From Bdellovibrionales bacterium (GTDB lineage: Bacteria; Bdellovibrionota; Bacteriovoracia; Bacteriovoracales; Bacteriovoracaceae): a stretch of 9,064 bases of DNA. The stretch covers positions 1 through 9,064 of the forward strand of contig JAHFAA010000133.1 in the NCBI GenBank assembly GCA_023250775.1. The letters run 5' to 3'. The notes beneath the pieces are model-generated. The model saw only the letters and a list, made by a program, of their open reading frames with translations. It did no database searches and was not told the origin of the DNA. The position numbers and the translations under genes are program-made. This document shows positions 1-6,416 of the stretch, in pieces. Position 1 is the stretch's first letter. Every line of letters starts with the position of its first letter.

Positions 1-314
1 AGAACCAGATCCACGCCCTGAATAGCGGCGATTTTTTGCGGCTCCATCTGGGCATAGCAGCCAACCACAACAATTTTTCCTTCAGGCGAAGACTTGTGGG
101 CCCGGCGAATTAAATTGCGACAAGTGGAATCGGCCTGGTCGGTAACGGTACAGGTATTGATCATCACCAAATCAGCCGTTTCACCAAACGGCACGATTTC
201 ATACCCACGATCGGTGAAACCTTGGGCGAGTGACCCCGACTCAGCGAAGTTAAGCCGGCATCCAAGGGTGTGAAAAGACACCCGCTTTTTTTGTACGATG
301 TTTGTTATGTCCAT
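1..314 (-). CDS. mtaB: tRNA t6A37 methylthiotransferase MtaB, 5' part (runs off the window)
   Basis: The visible 104 residues are the N-terminal methylthiotransferase domain of a radical-SAM enzyme of the MiaB/MtaB/RimO family. MtaB adds a methylthio group to t6A37 of tRNAs that read ANN codons, with tRNA-Lys(UUU) the classic substrate. The motif VSFHTLGCRLNFAES (12-26) with Cys19, INTCTVTDQAD (52-62) with Cys55, and VVGCYAQ (83-89) with Cys86 supply the three cysteines expected to bind the auxiliary iron-sulfur cluster. The LGCRLN and INTCTVTDQAD wording fits MtaB better than MiaB or RimO. The radical-SAM CxxxCxxC motif lies beyond position 1. The ATG at 312-314 is preceded by GAGG at 323-326, eight bases upstream. 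The gene is divergent from the tRNA cluster that contains its probable substrate. Confidence 0.9.
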   Translation of the reverse strand, partial: MDITNIVQKKRVSFHTLGCRLNFAESGSLAQGFTDRGYEIVPFGETADLVMINTCTVTDQADSTCRNLIRRAHKSSPEGKIVVVGCYAQMEPQKIAAIQGVDLV

Positions 315-399
315 AAATTGCGCCTCACATTATGCGCAAAAAGGTCGTCTGACAACCGCCCCTATATTTTTAAAAAATTGCCCAACTCCCCAATACTAT

Positions 400-428
400 T
401 TGACAGAAACACCCACTATCCCCTAAAA
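400..428 (+). promoter_or_regulatory. Promoter of tRNA-Lys(CTT)
   Basis: A perfect TTGACA -35 box lies at 400-405. A weak CTAAAA -10 box lies at 423-428, with a 17-base spacer. The same layout recurs exactly 206 bases downstream before the second Lys tRNA, which supports it as a real promoter. Confidence 0.6.
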
Positions 429-453
429 CTTCCTGTCCGTTTGAAATTTTCGT

Positions 454-530
454 GGTCTCATAGCTCAGTTGGTTAGAGCAGCTCATTCTTAATGAGCGGG
501 TCCCGTGTTCGAGTCACGGTGAGATCACCA
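454..530 (+). tRNA. tRNA-Lys (anticodon CTT)
   Basis: A 77-nt cloverleaf. The acceptor stem GGTCTCA pairs with TGAGATC, followed by A and an encoded CCA. The D arm is GCTC/GAGC, the anticodon stem is GCTCA/TGAGC around the loop TTCTTAA (anticodon CTT, Lys, A37), and the T arm is CCGTG TTCGAGT CACGG. It reads AAG codons. A37 is compatible with the t6A/ms2t6A modification to which the neighbouring mtaB product contributes. Confidence 0.96.
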
Positions 531-605
531 AAATTCCCCCTAAAAACAAAACAAAAAATAAGTAAATAAAGTTCCAAAAAGTCACACACAACTCTTTAAA
601 TCTAT

Positions 606-634
606 TTGACAAAGGCACCCGTAATCCCCTAAAA
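606..634 (+). promoter_or_regulatory. Promoter of tRNA-Lys(TTT) and probably tRNA-Glu
   Basis: TTGACA at 606-611 and CTAAAA at 629-634, with a 17-base spacer, lie 25 bases before the tRNA. This duplicates the upstream promoter. tRNA-Glu follows the Lys gene by only 27 bases and shows no separate promoter, so the two are probably co-transcribed up to the terminator at 855-880. Confidence 0.6.
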
Positions 635-659
635 CTTCACGCACGTTTGAAATTTTCGG

Positions 660-736
660 GGTCTCATAGCTCAGTTGGTTAGAGCATCTCACTTTTAATG
701 AGAGGGTCCCGCGTTCGAGTCGCGGTGAGATCACCA
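660..736 (+). tRNA. tRNA-Lys (anticodon TTT)
   Basis: A 77-nt cloverleaf with the same acceptor stem and D arm as the upstream Lys tRNA. The anticodon stem is TCTCA/TGAGA around the loop CTTTTAA (anticodon TTT, A37). The T arm is CCGCG TTCGAGT CGCGG and the CCA is encoded. It decodes AAA and, by wobble, AAG. It differs from the upstream copy mainly in compensated anticodon-stem and T-stem pairs. Confidence 0.97.
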
Positions 737-763
737 AAATTTCAAACACGATGGAAAAAAAAT

Positions 764-841
764 GCTCCCATCGTCTAGCCCGGTCTAGGACATCGCCTTT
801 TCACGGCGGTAACAGGGGTTCGAATCCCCTTGGGAGTACCA
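764..841 (+). tRNA. tRNA-Glu (anticodon TTC)
   Basis: A 78-nt cloverleaf. The acceptor stem GCTCCCA pairs with TGGGAGT (one G-U at the end), and CCA is encoded. The D arm carries the GTCTAG..CTAGGAC pattern typical of tRNA-Glu. The anticodon loop is TTTTCAC (anticodon TTC), and the T arm is AGGGG TTCGAAT CCCCT. Its last 18 bases recur exactly at 7384-7401 and its last 13 at 8284-8296. This tRNA 3' end is therefore the anchor of the dispersed repeats in the window. Confidence 0.97.
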
Positions 842-936
842 AGTTTATAAAAGAAAGCCTCGCGAAAGCGGGGCTTTTTTATTTCACCAAACATTTCAAA
901 AAAACTCCCAAGGGGATTCGAAGCGAGGAAGCGACC
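824..936 (+). repeat. tRNA-Glu-end repeat, copy A
   Basis: This copy begins in the real tRNA-Glu. It contains in order the tRNA 3' end, a bidirectional hairpin terminator, the spacer TTTCACCAAACATTTC, an inverted copy of the tRNA 3' end (904-922, perfect over 19 bases against 819-837), and the tail GCGAGGAAGCGACC. Copy B has the same length and is nearly identical from the hairpin to the tail. Copy C shares the first bases after CCA (AGTTTATA) and the tail, including GTGTTGG. Confidence 0.85.
855..880. terminator. Bidirectional terminator after tRNA-Glu
   Basis: A nine-pair stem AAGCCTCGC / GCGGGGCTT closes on a GAAA loop and is followed by TTTTTT on the plus strand. On the minus strand the same stem is followed by TCTTTTAT, so it can also stop leftward transcripts from the toxin/immunity block. 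Confidence 0.88.
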
Positions 937-1176
937 GTGTTGGAGTTGCCCAAAGGCAAGTCCAATACGGACAGGCAGGCAGGATGCCTGACTGAGCGCC
1001 CGAGGGGAGGCCACGCAGAGAGGGAGCGTGAAGCGACCGACCGTAGGGGCCGAAGCCCGCGCACACCAAATATTCTTCCGTAGTTCCTCTCAAAAGAAAC
1101 CCTGAAATACCCAAATCTGTCATCAGACACATCGCACTTCTAGTAACTTTGGATTCGAACCACAACGAAAGATGGT
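923..1176. other. Gene-free gap with a GC-rich hairpin patch
   Basis: I see no credible gene here. Positions 923-1075 are much richer in GC than the flanks and contain several hairpins. One is TTGGA-G-TTGCC / GGCAA-G-TCCAA around CAAA (940-965), one is CAGGCA/TGCCTG around GGA (976-990), and one is GGGC/GCCC around CGAA (1047-1058). The 10-mer GAAGCGACCG occurs at 928-937 and again at 1030-1039, bracketing most of the patch. It may be a structured RNA or a small repetitive element; I do not recognise the family. Positions 1076-1176 are ordinary AT-richer sequence downstream of the minus-strand operon. Confidence 0.5.
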
Positions 1177-1416
1177 TTAAAGAAGATATTCGTCGGGGTC
1201 TTTGTCGTTGTATTTGAAACCTATTTCTCGAGGATCAATCTTAAATGCAAACGCTTGCTGATAAAATAGTGAAAGGGCCGTGATAAGGCCCATATGCTTC
1301 CCTATTAAAAATTCGTCGTGTTGGTTCTTCCTAATTTCTTCTTTAATCTTGCTTGCCGTATCAATCAACAAATGGATGTTATCTTTGAGGTACGGTTTGA
1401 GAGAGTCATTCATCAT
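1177..1416 (-). CDS. Small acidic helical protein, paralogue of the next gene upstream; putative immunity protein
   Basis: A 79-residue cytosolic protein with no signal peptide or membrane segment. Residues 8-36 form a charged helix (YLKDNIHLLIDTASKIKEEI). Residues 42-66 contain GKHMGLITALSLFYQQAFAF, and the end reads IDPREIGFKYNDKDPDEYLL. The pattern of a glycine, a small hydrophobic helix, QxxAFxIxxxxxGF and a C-terminal acidic DPDEYL is shared with the 81-aa product of 1484-1729, so the two are paralogues. I know similar endings from small proteins next to bacterial toxins but cannot name a family. It is the last gene of the toxin/immunity block. The start has a strong ribosome site (GGAAGGGG), although the second Met, immediately after, could also be used. 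An immunity role is inferred from position only. Confidence 0.72.
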   Translation of the reverse strand: MMNDSLKPYLKDNIHLLIDTASKIKEEIRKNQHDEFLIGKHMGLITALSLFYQQAFAFKIDPREIGFKYNDKDPDEYLL

Positions 1417-1483
1417 TTTATTCCCCTTCCCAATAAGATATGTGCAAGAATTCCCAATTGCTCTTTTTGCCTTTCACCTTCAC

Positions 1484-1729
1484 TCATCTATGTTTACGTG
1501 GAGAGAAATACTCTTCGGGATCAAATTTAAAACCTAGGTCCAAAGGATTAAAATTAAATGCCTTTGCCTGCAAGTAAAAAACATGCAGTGCATGTACGAG
1601 ACCAATAAGATGCCCTTGAGCAACTTTATCAGACTCATTGGAATCACACTCCTTCTTTGTTTTTTCAATCGTATCAAGTAAATCCTCAATAGTGTCTCTC
1701 AAGTAGTTTATAAGAATTTTATCTTTCAT
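1484..1729 (-). CDS. Small acidic helical protein; putative immunity protein
   Basis: An 81-residue cytosolic protein, paralogous to the 79-aa product downstream. Shared features are YLRDTIEDLLDTIEKTKKE near residues 9-27, GHLIGLVHALHVFYLQAKAF around 39-58, and NFNPLDLGFKFDPEEYF near the end. An AAGGA ribosome site sits eight bases before the ATG. The gap to the downstream paralogue is 67 bases, so they probably share a transcript. Two diverged copies side by side behind a polymorphic toxin are what repeated capture of immunity genes produces. The sequence itself shows no catalytic motif, and the function is not known. Confidence 0.75.
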   Translation of the reverse strand: MKDKILINYLRDTIEDLLDTIEKTKKECDSNESDKVAQGHLIGLVHALHVFYLQAKAFNFNPLDLGFKFDPEEYFSPRKHR

Positions 1730-1781
1730 GTATCTATTTCCTTATCAAATTAAATGTCTGCATTTTGTAAAGAAAATCGTA

Positions 1782-2138
1782 TCACTTCTTGTAACCTTCA
1801 AACTCCCACTGTCCCCAGCGCGAAAGCTTTGTGGCATATTCTGTCCAATCGTCACCAGAAATTGATTTCACGAGTTTTTCTATTCTCTGATATAGAGCTG
1901 AATATGAGTAGTACGGAACAAGGATAAAATTTCTTAGAAATACTATCTCATTCTTGTATTTCTCATCCAGCCAATCAGCAGTACAGACTACAAAATCAAA
2001 TGATTCAAAGCCCTCATCACCTTCTGGCCCAACAAATACCTGTATAAGAATTGAAAATTTGTTAGGAACGTCAGGTACAAATAATTTTAGATCAACAACA
2101 TCAGGCGAATGTATTCCGTATAATTTAGGTACAATCAT
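1782..2138 (-). CDS. Imm8-type immunity protein, second copy
   Basis: A 118-residue soluble protein with the hallmarks of the Imm8 immunity family as I know it. It has a beta-rich N-terminal half (FSILIQVFVGPEG..., 28-40), a central cysteine/tryptophan motif VCTADWLDEKY (51-61), a hydrophobic strand, and the C-terminal signature DDWTEYATKLSRWGQWEFEG. It is a clear paralogue of the 118-aa product of 2382-2738. The helix LVKSIS.DDW.EYA.KLSRWGQWEFE is almost unchanged between them, while the N-terminal third has diverged. Imm8 proteins bind and neutralise the C-terminal domain of a cognate polymorphic toxin. This copy has no adjacent toxin of its own and may protect against related toxins. Its ATG follows the stop of the broken MafI-like gene by two bases. 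Confidence 0.85.
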   Translation of the reverse strand: MIVPKLYGIHSPDVVDLKLFVPDVPNKFSILIQVFVGPEGDEGFESFDFVVCTADWLDEKYKNEIVFLRNFILVPYYSYSALYQRIEKLVKSISGDDWTEYATKLSRWGQWEFEGYKK

Positions 2139-2140
2139 CT

Positions 2141-2350
2141 TTAATTGCCATCCTGAATGACAAGACTTTGAAGAAGTTTCAGATCGATACTTATACCAAT
2201 CTTGTACTCATAAATTTGGTCACATAGAATATCCAAAGCGACGCCCCACTCTAGATGGGTTGCAAGTTCCACGATATTGTCCAAACCTTCATCAGACAGT
2301 TTCCCCTTGAGTTAATTGGCAATCGATAGAATTTCTTTTTCATAATCCAT
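2141..2350 (-). pseudogene. MafI-like immunity gene broken by an in-frame stop
   Basis: Reading from the ATG at 2348-2350 gives MDYEKEILSIAN, then TAA at 2312-2314 (codon 13). The same frame then continues open for 56 codons to TAA at 2141-2143. The continuation includes LKGKLSDEGLDNIVELATHL (14-33) and EWGVALDILCDQIYEY (34-49). The pattern of a helix followed by E-G-x-A-L-x-I-L-C-D-Q-x-x-E-Y is that of the MafI family of small immunity proteins. A single AAA to TAA change would restore IANKLKGKL, which reads naturally for this family. The reading frame is otherwise intact, so the lesion looks recent, or the gene may be rescued by restarting at TTG or GTG codons after the stop. It lies between the two Imm8 genes on the same strand. 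A sequencing error is the main alternative. Confidence 0.72.
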
Positions 2351-2381
2351 GAATTATTCCAAGGCCTAATCCGTGGTTCTA

Positions 2382-2738
2382 TTAAAAATCTTTGTCATCT
2401 TCAAATTCCCATTGTCCCCAGCGCGAAAGCTTTATGGCGTATTCTTTCCAGTCGTCCGCAGAAATCGATTTAACAAGTTTCTCTATTCTCTGGCGCAATG
2501 CTGGATAAGAGAAGTTTGTAACAAGGATAACACCCCGAAGAAAAACTATCTCATCGTGGTATTTTTCTTGAAGCCACTCTGCTGTGCATACCCTGAACTG
2601 AAATATATCAGTTCCATCATGGTTGCTCGTCCCGACATCAACTTCAATAATTAGCGAAAAGCTACTCGATGTTGGTCGATAAGATTCTAAGTTCTCAACA
2701 TCAAAACAATTTATTCCTCGTAAAATTGGAATGATCAT
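2382..2738 (-). CDS. Imm8-type immunity protein, probably cognate to the upstream toxin
   Basis: A 118-residue soluble protein with the Imm8-like pattern. Strands FSLIIEVDVGTSNHDG (27-42) lead to FRVCTAEWLQEKYHDEIVFL (48-67), and the C-terminal signature is SADDWKEYAIKLSRWGQWEF followed by EDDKDF. It is the first gene after the 770-aa toxin, only 13 bases beyond its stop, and has the best ribosome site of the block. First position after a toxin is the usual place of the cognate immunity gene, so it most probably neutralises that toxin's C-terminal domain in the cytoplasm. Pairing is inferred from position; the family call rests on the WLxxK and W-E-F-E signatures. Confidence 0.88.
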   Translation of the reverse strand: MIIPILRGINCFDVENLESYRPTSSSFSLIIEVDVGTSNHDGTDIFQFRVCTAEWLQEKYHDEIVFLRGVILVTNFSYPALRQRIEKLVKSISADDWKEYAIKLSRWGQWEFEDDKDF

Positions 2739-2745
2739 TTTTTTG

Positions 2746-2750
2746 CCTCC
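2746..2750 (-). promoter_or_regulatory. Strong ribosome binding site of the first Imm8 gene
   Basis: GGAGG seven bases before the ATG at 2738 is close to ideal. It lies directly beside the toxin stop codon, so ribosomes finishing the toxin can start the immunity gene at once. The sites before the toxin and its partner genes are weaker. Confidence 0.75.
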
Positions 2751-2751
2751 A

Positions 2752-5064
2752 CTAATCCAAAATATTTAAATGCCCATTATGCCAAGTCTCATTAGGCGTA
2801 AATCGCCATTCGAAATTTGCCTGCACCTTTCCAGACCTCTTTATTACAGGTTCCCTGTAAACTTTTAGTCCATCCTTACTTACCCATATGAATTTACCAG
2901 GCTTTCCGTCATAAGGGCGGCGGATAGCATCGGGACCAACCCACATATCTCTCAAAAAGTCTGCTTCTTTTCGTGTTGCGCTTCCCATGGTTGAGAGTCC
3001 TTGCGTACTGCCGGTTCTCCTCAACATTTCAAGATAGCTTCCTAACTTCTCAGGTGAAGGTACATCTCCAAATAGCTCTAATGCACTAGCATGAAGATGG
3101 TCTAATTGCCTAATACCTCCATCTTTTAAAAGAATATCAAGAGTCCACGCTTTCGCATTTTTGTAAAACGCTTTTATGGCCCTGATAGAGGTAGAACTTC
3201 CTTCCTTGGCAAGTGTAAGTAACTTTGATGCAATCCCACGCATTGCCAAAGCAGTAGGGCCGGAAATAAGCGGCATTGCTGCAATGGCGAGAATAGTCTT
3301 ATCCAATCCATCTACTGGATCGCCCAACAAAGTCTGGTCAAAGATCATGGCATAACCGGCATTTGCTATATCATAAGCATCGCCGATCGGTGACATCCCA
3401 ACCGCAATATCGGCCAAGGTTCTGGTGTATTGGATTAACTCATCCGCTGTTGGCAAGTTTGTAGTTGAAGGTGTTTCATAGATCGAGTTGTCCGGGAAGG
3501 CCCGTGTTGTAAGGCCATCTGCAAAAGTGAGTAGGCCATTGTGCTGTTCCCTCATCCTTTGCGAATATTCATCAACTTTTCCATTATAATAATCTTTGTC
3601 TGATTGAAACCGATTCACTTCATCACGCAGTTGCACCAGACCTTGATCGCCCGTCTGCTCTAGGGTGAGAGTGATCCCATCTCTGAGGTTTGCAAGTTCG
3701 TTGTCAAACTCTCGGTAATCCATTCGACGTTCAATGGCGTTTCGATGCGCTTCCCTGAGTTCAGACCTGATTCTGTCCTCTCTCCGAATAGGATAGGATG
3801 CCCTCACTTCTCCATCGGCAACTCGATCGATCTGATCGGTTGTAGGTCGGACAGTATGGCGCATTGGACGGTCGTCATTATGGTCTCTACCATCACCGCT
3901 ATTCTCTCTCTCTCTACGCTCCAATCTCATCCAAGCCATTTCATCCCATGGCGCAGGTTCTTGCACGCGTGGATCTTTTCGTCCTCTATCGAGAGGAGAG
4001 CCATCTTGATCCAAATCGCGTTTATTACTGTTCATATAAAGAGGAAGGATTTCAGTCTGAAATTTGGAATTAATCTCTTTAAGCTTCAACTCTGTATACG
4101 CGATTAACTCATCATAAGTTTTCTTTTTGGCAACACAGTCGTCACGGGCCCCGGCCTTTTCCAGGTTTTCACGACAAGACAGCATCGGAGCTAAGTAAGT
4201 TCGAGCATTTGTTGCCATTACCCGGTACTGATGAAGTAGGGCCTCCATCTCGGAACGACTTCCTGTTCCTATTCTAGTTGCGTAAAAGTTAGTCTCTATA
4301 TTGTTTAAAAATCTTTTATATGATTGCGTTTGGTTATCGAATGTTATGCGATCTATGGCCCCTTGAGTGAGATCGAGCTGACCTTGCAACTGCATTCTGT
4401 ACTTCCACTCGCTCCATTTATCTATCGCCTCAATGGCCTTCTTTTTTCTTTCGAGTAAAGAATTTTTTATTTTTTCCAGTTGCTTCTCAAATACGTCTAT
4501 ATCCTTTTGGTACATTGCAATCAGATCATCATGGCCCTGTAACTTTCCTTTGACGTATTGAAGCTCATACAGAAGCCGCGCTTTAGCATCAAACACTTGC
4601 TCCAAGGCCAAATCGACTCTGGCCTGTTCATAATAAATTTGATCTTCTCGTCCTTTTAAAGAATCCTCAAACTTCTTGTCATCATTGGCAATACCAACGA
4701 CTTCGCTGAGCCTTCCTCGCAATCTTCGGTGTGCAAACTCATATTGCTGAATCGCAAGGAGTCGTTGATGAGATGCCTCTACAAAGGCATTTCGTCGATC
4801 AATAATCTGGTTAATTTCAACACTATAGTCAGAAGAGAGAGATTTAGCTGAACAATAATTTACTAATTTTTTCCTCGCACACTCCGTGGCAGAAGGGCAC
4901 TGCCCTAATTGCCCTGCTTTGCAGAAGACCATGGAATTATCTGTTTCAACAAAACATATCTGGCCCGGAGAACAACCAGCTATTTTAATAAGTCGCACAG
5001 TTTCTGCCGAAGATAAACTGATTATACAATAGATGAAAACACTTACAGCAAGTTTCAAGTACAT
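2752..5064 (-). CDS. Secreted polymorphic toxin: cysteine-rich N-terminus, coiled coil, pre-toxin region, C-terminal toxin domain
   Basis: A 770-residue protein. Residues 1-20 are a Sec signal peptide (hydrophobic core, LSSA cleavage-like end). Residues 21-71 are a cysteine-rich domain (Cys31, 37, 48, 56, 62) shared with two upstream genes. Residues 80-340 are a long charged coiled coil, and 345-450 a hydrophilic Asp/Arg-rich linker starting KRDLDQDGSP. Residues 550-600 (VGMSPIGDAYDIANAGYAM ... GDPVDGLDKTI) resemble the PT-TG pre-toxin region that precedes toxin domains in other polymorphic toxins. The last 80 residues (GSATRKEADFLRDMWVGPDA ... KVQANFEWR ... WHNGHLNILD) are a compact C-terminal module of the type I associate with Imm8-linked toxins. 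Its activity is not known to me; nuclease is one guess. The start overlaps the upstream gene by 10 bases with AGGA nine bases before the ATG. The Imm8 gene follows. Confidence 0.85.
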   Translation of the reverse strand: MYLKLAVSVFIYCIISLSSAETVRLIKIAGCSPGQICFVETDNSMVFCKAGQLGQCPSATECARKKLVNYCSAKSLSSDYSVEINQIIDRRNAFVEASHQRLLAIQQYEFAHRRLRGRLSEVVGIANDDKKFEDSLKGREDQIYYEQARVDLALEQVFDAKARLLYELQYVKGKLQGHDDLIAMYQKDIDVFEKQLEKIKNSLLERKKKAIEAIDKWSEWKYRMQLQGQLDLTQGAIDRITFDNQTQSYKRFLNNIETNFYATRIGTGSRSEMEALLHQYRVMATNARTYLAPMLSCRENLEKAGARDDCVAKKKTYDELIAYTELKLKEINSKFQTEILPLYMNSNKRDLDQDGSPLDRGRKDPRVQEPAPWDEMAWMRLERRERENSGDGRDHNDDRPMRHTVRPTTDQIDRVADGEVRASYPIRREDRIRSELREAHRNAIERRMDYREFDNELANLRDGITLTLEQTGDQGLVQLRDEVNRFQSDKDYYNGKVDEYSQRMREQHNGLLTFADGLTTRAFPDNSIYETPSTTNLPTADELIQYTRTLADIAVGMSPIGDAYDIANAGYAMIFDQTLLGDPVDGLDKTILAIAAMPLISGPTALAMRGIASKLLTLAKEGSSTSIRAIKAFYKNAKAWTLDILLKDGGIRQLDHLHASALELFGDVPSPEKLGSYLEMLRRTGSTQGLSTMGSATRKEADFLRDMWVGPDAIRRPYDGKPGKFIWVSKDGLKVYREPVIKRSGKVQANFEWRFTPNETWHNGHLNILD

Positions 5065-6416
5065 TCGATACTATCCTGCGCTGTACGAATCACACTGCGA
5101 TCACAACTATAATTTTCAACATCATTGATACATTTTTGTATTTCTGCACGCTCCATTGGGAGCAGTGTTTCTATTCGTTTTAATTCTGCTAATCGTTTTT
5201 CATTTTCCGAAATTTCATTTTTAAAACCTGTAATTTCTCCATCAATCGTGAACTTCCCTCTTTCTAGGCCTTCAATAGAACTTCTAACTTCATTAATCGC
5301 ACTGGTCGTGTCCACGACATTCTTTTCGGACCGCTTAAGAGCTTCGCCTATCTTAGTTATAGCGGCATTTGCCCCATCTCGCGACGAGGTCAATGCTTCC
5401 GCTAATTCTAGGGCATAATTCGATACAACATCCGAACCATCCTGCTTGAGATCTTGTACTGCTTTTACAAAAGCTTCTCTCTTGCTCAGTGAGGAGTAAC
5501 GCGCATTTGCATAGTCATTGATTGGTTTCATAATTGCAAATTGACTAATCTCCCAGCGAAGAGAGGCGATCTCTTGTTGTATGGCCAATTTTCTTGCTTC
5601 ATCAACTACTGTTTGAAGCTCCAACTCGAGTGCAGCGATTCTTTCCTTTTTATGGTAAATAAGAATCTCAAATGTTTCTTGCTGGTTAACCAAAAAGTTG
5701 CTTAAAGAGTCATAAATTTTGGGGATTCTAAAAACAACATCCCCCTGAAGCCCGGTCAACTGATCCCGAATATAGAGATCATTGCTAAGCCGAGAATCGA
5801 GTTGTTCTTTTCGTCGTTTTTCATCACCAATTGTTTTTTCTAATTGACCCAACCTTGTCTCTTTCTCATTAAGAAGCTTTTTGCTTTCAGTAATCGCTGC
5901 GTCTATTTTTTTGAGGGTTGAAGGAATATCTTTTTCCGTAAGACTAAAGTCGTTTAATCTAGTTTCTTCCCGCATGATTGCATCCGAGTGTGAACGTTTG
6001 CATTGGATCATGTTTAGATTTTCCACAGATACGAATGTTTGATAGCGATCTTCCCATCCACGAGCTAAGAATTTATTTCTATCCTCCCTTGGGTGGGGGC
6101 ACGGGCGACTCCATAACTGTATTCTTCCTAGATATTGTTCAGGGCATACTCTCTTTTTATCATGACCTGTTTGACGGATCGGATAACCTGTCTTTAAACA
6201 CTCTATTATTTTCGGGCAAGTACCACCCACGACTGCGGGGCAAGTCAAAATAAATATATCTGTTCCACATCGGGCCTCTCCTCGACAAAGTTTTGCGTTC
6301 GAACAACTTGCGAGATTGATTAATCGCGGGCCCCCATCTGTGTACTGGCATAATTGATCAGAAGAAATTGCAACAACAGGCAGACAAGCCAACACAAGGA
6401 CGAGGAGTTCTTTCAT
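5055..6416 (-). CDS. Secreted coiled-coil protein with the shared cysteine-rich N-terminal domain
   Basis: A 453-residue protein, probably periplasmic or exported. Residues 1-18 are a signal peptide. Residues 23-73 carry seven cysteines (23, 38, 44, 50, 59, 67, 73) in the pattern of the 109-aa protein. A second short cysteine segment follows (Cys91, 106, 139). Residues 150-425 are almost all heptad-like charged helix (IDAAITESKKLLNEKETRLG onward), ending in Cys429, 438 and 452. No enzymatic motif is visible. It overlaps the 101-aa gene upstream by 4 bases and the toxin gene downstream by 10, so it is translationally coupled to both. The shared head domain and coiled coil suggest that it pairs with the toxin, as a stalk, chaperone or delivery partner; this is inference. 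I do not recognise the family. Confidence 0.85.
   Translation of the reverse strand: MKELLVLVLACLPVVAISSDQLCQYTDGGPRLINLASCSNAKLCRGEARCGTDIFILTCPAVVGGTCPKIIECLKTGYPIRQTGHDKKRVCPEQYLGRIQLWSRPCPHPREDRNKFLARGWEDRYQTFVSVENLNMIQCKRSHSDAIMREETRLNDFSLTEKDIPSTLKKIDAAITESKKLLNEKETRLGQLEKTIGDEKRRKEQLDSRLSNDLYIRDQLTGLQGDVVFRIPKIYDSLSNFLVNQQETFEILIYHKKERIAALELELQTVVDEARKLAIQQEIASLRWEISQFAIMKPINDYANARYSSLSKREAFVKAVQDLKQDGSDVVSNYALELAEALTSSRDGANAAITKIGEALKRSEKNVVDTTSAINEVRSSIEGLERGKFTIDGEITGFKNEISENEKRLAELKRIETLLPMERAEIQKCINDVENYSCDRSVIRTAQDSIECT

Noticed and set aside
329..355. TTGTCA / CATAAT as an mtaB promoter
   Set aside because: The spacing is only 15 bases and the implied transcript start would exclude the gene's own GAGG ribosome site.
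270..476. Plus-strand frame from 270 into the first tRNA-Lys
   Set aside because: It lies antisense to the mtaB start and runs into a tRNA gene and its promoter; no ribosome site or recognisable protein pattern.
751..1165. Open frames on both strands across tRNA-Glu, its terminator and the GC-rich patch (products containing PKGIR-like strings)
   Set aside because: They read through a tRNA gene, its antisense and a hairpin terminator, have no ribosome sites, and resemble the well-known spurious antisense-tRNA products. GC richness alone keeps the frames open.
1140..1165. Possible tRNA T-arm on the minus strand (GGTTCGAATCC)
   Set aside because: Only the loop and two or three pairs fit; the stem has a mismatch and no other cloverleaf arm can be found.
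3745..4107. Plus-strand frames opposite the 770-aa toxin and the 453-aa protein
   Set aside because: They lie entirely within long coding genes with signal peptides and domain structure on the other strand, and their products look compositionally random.
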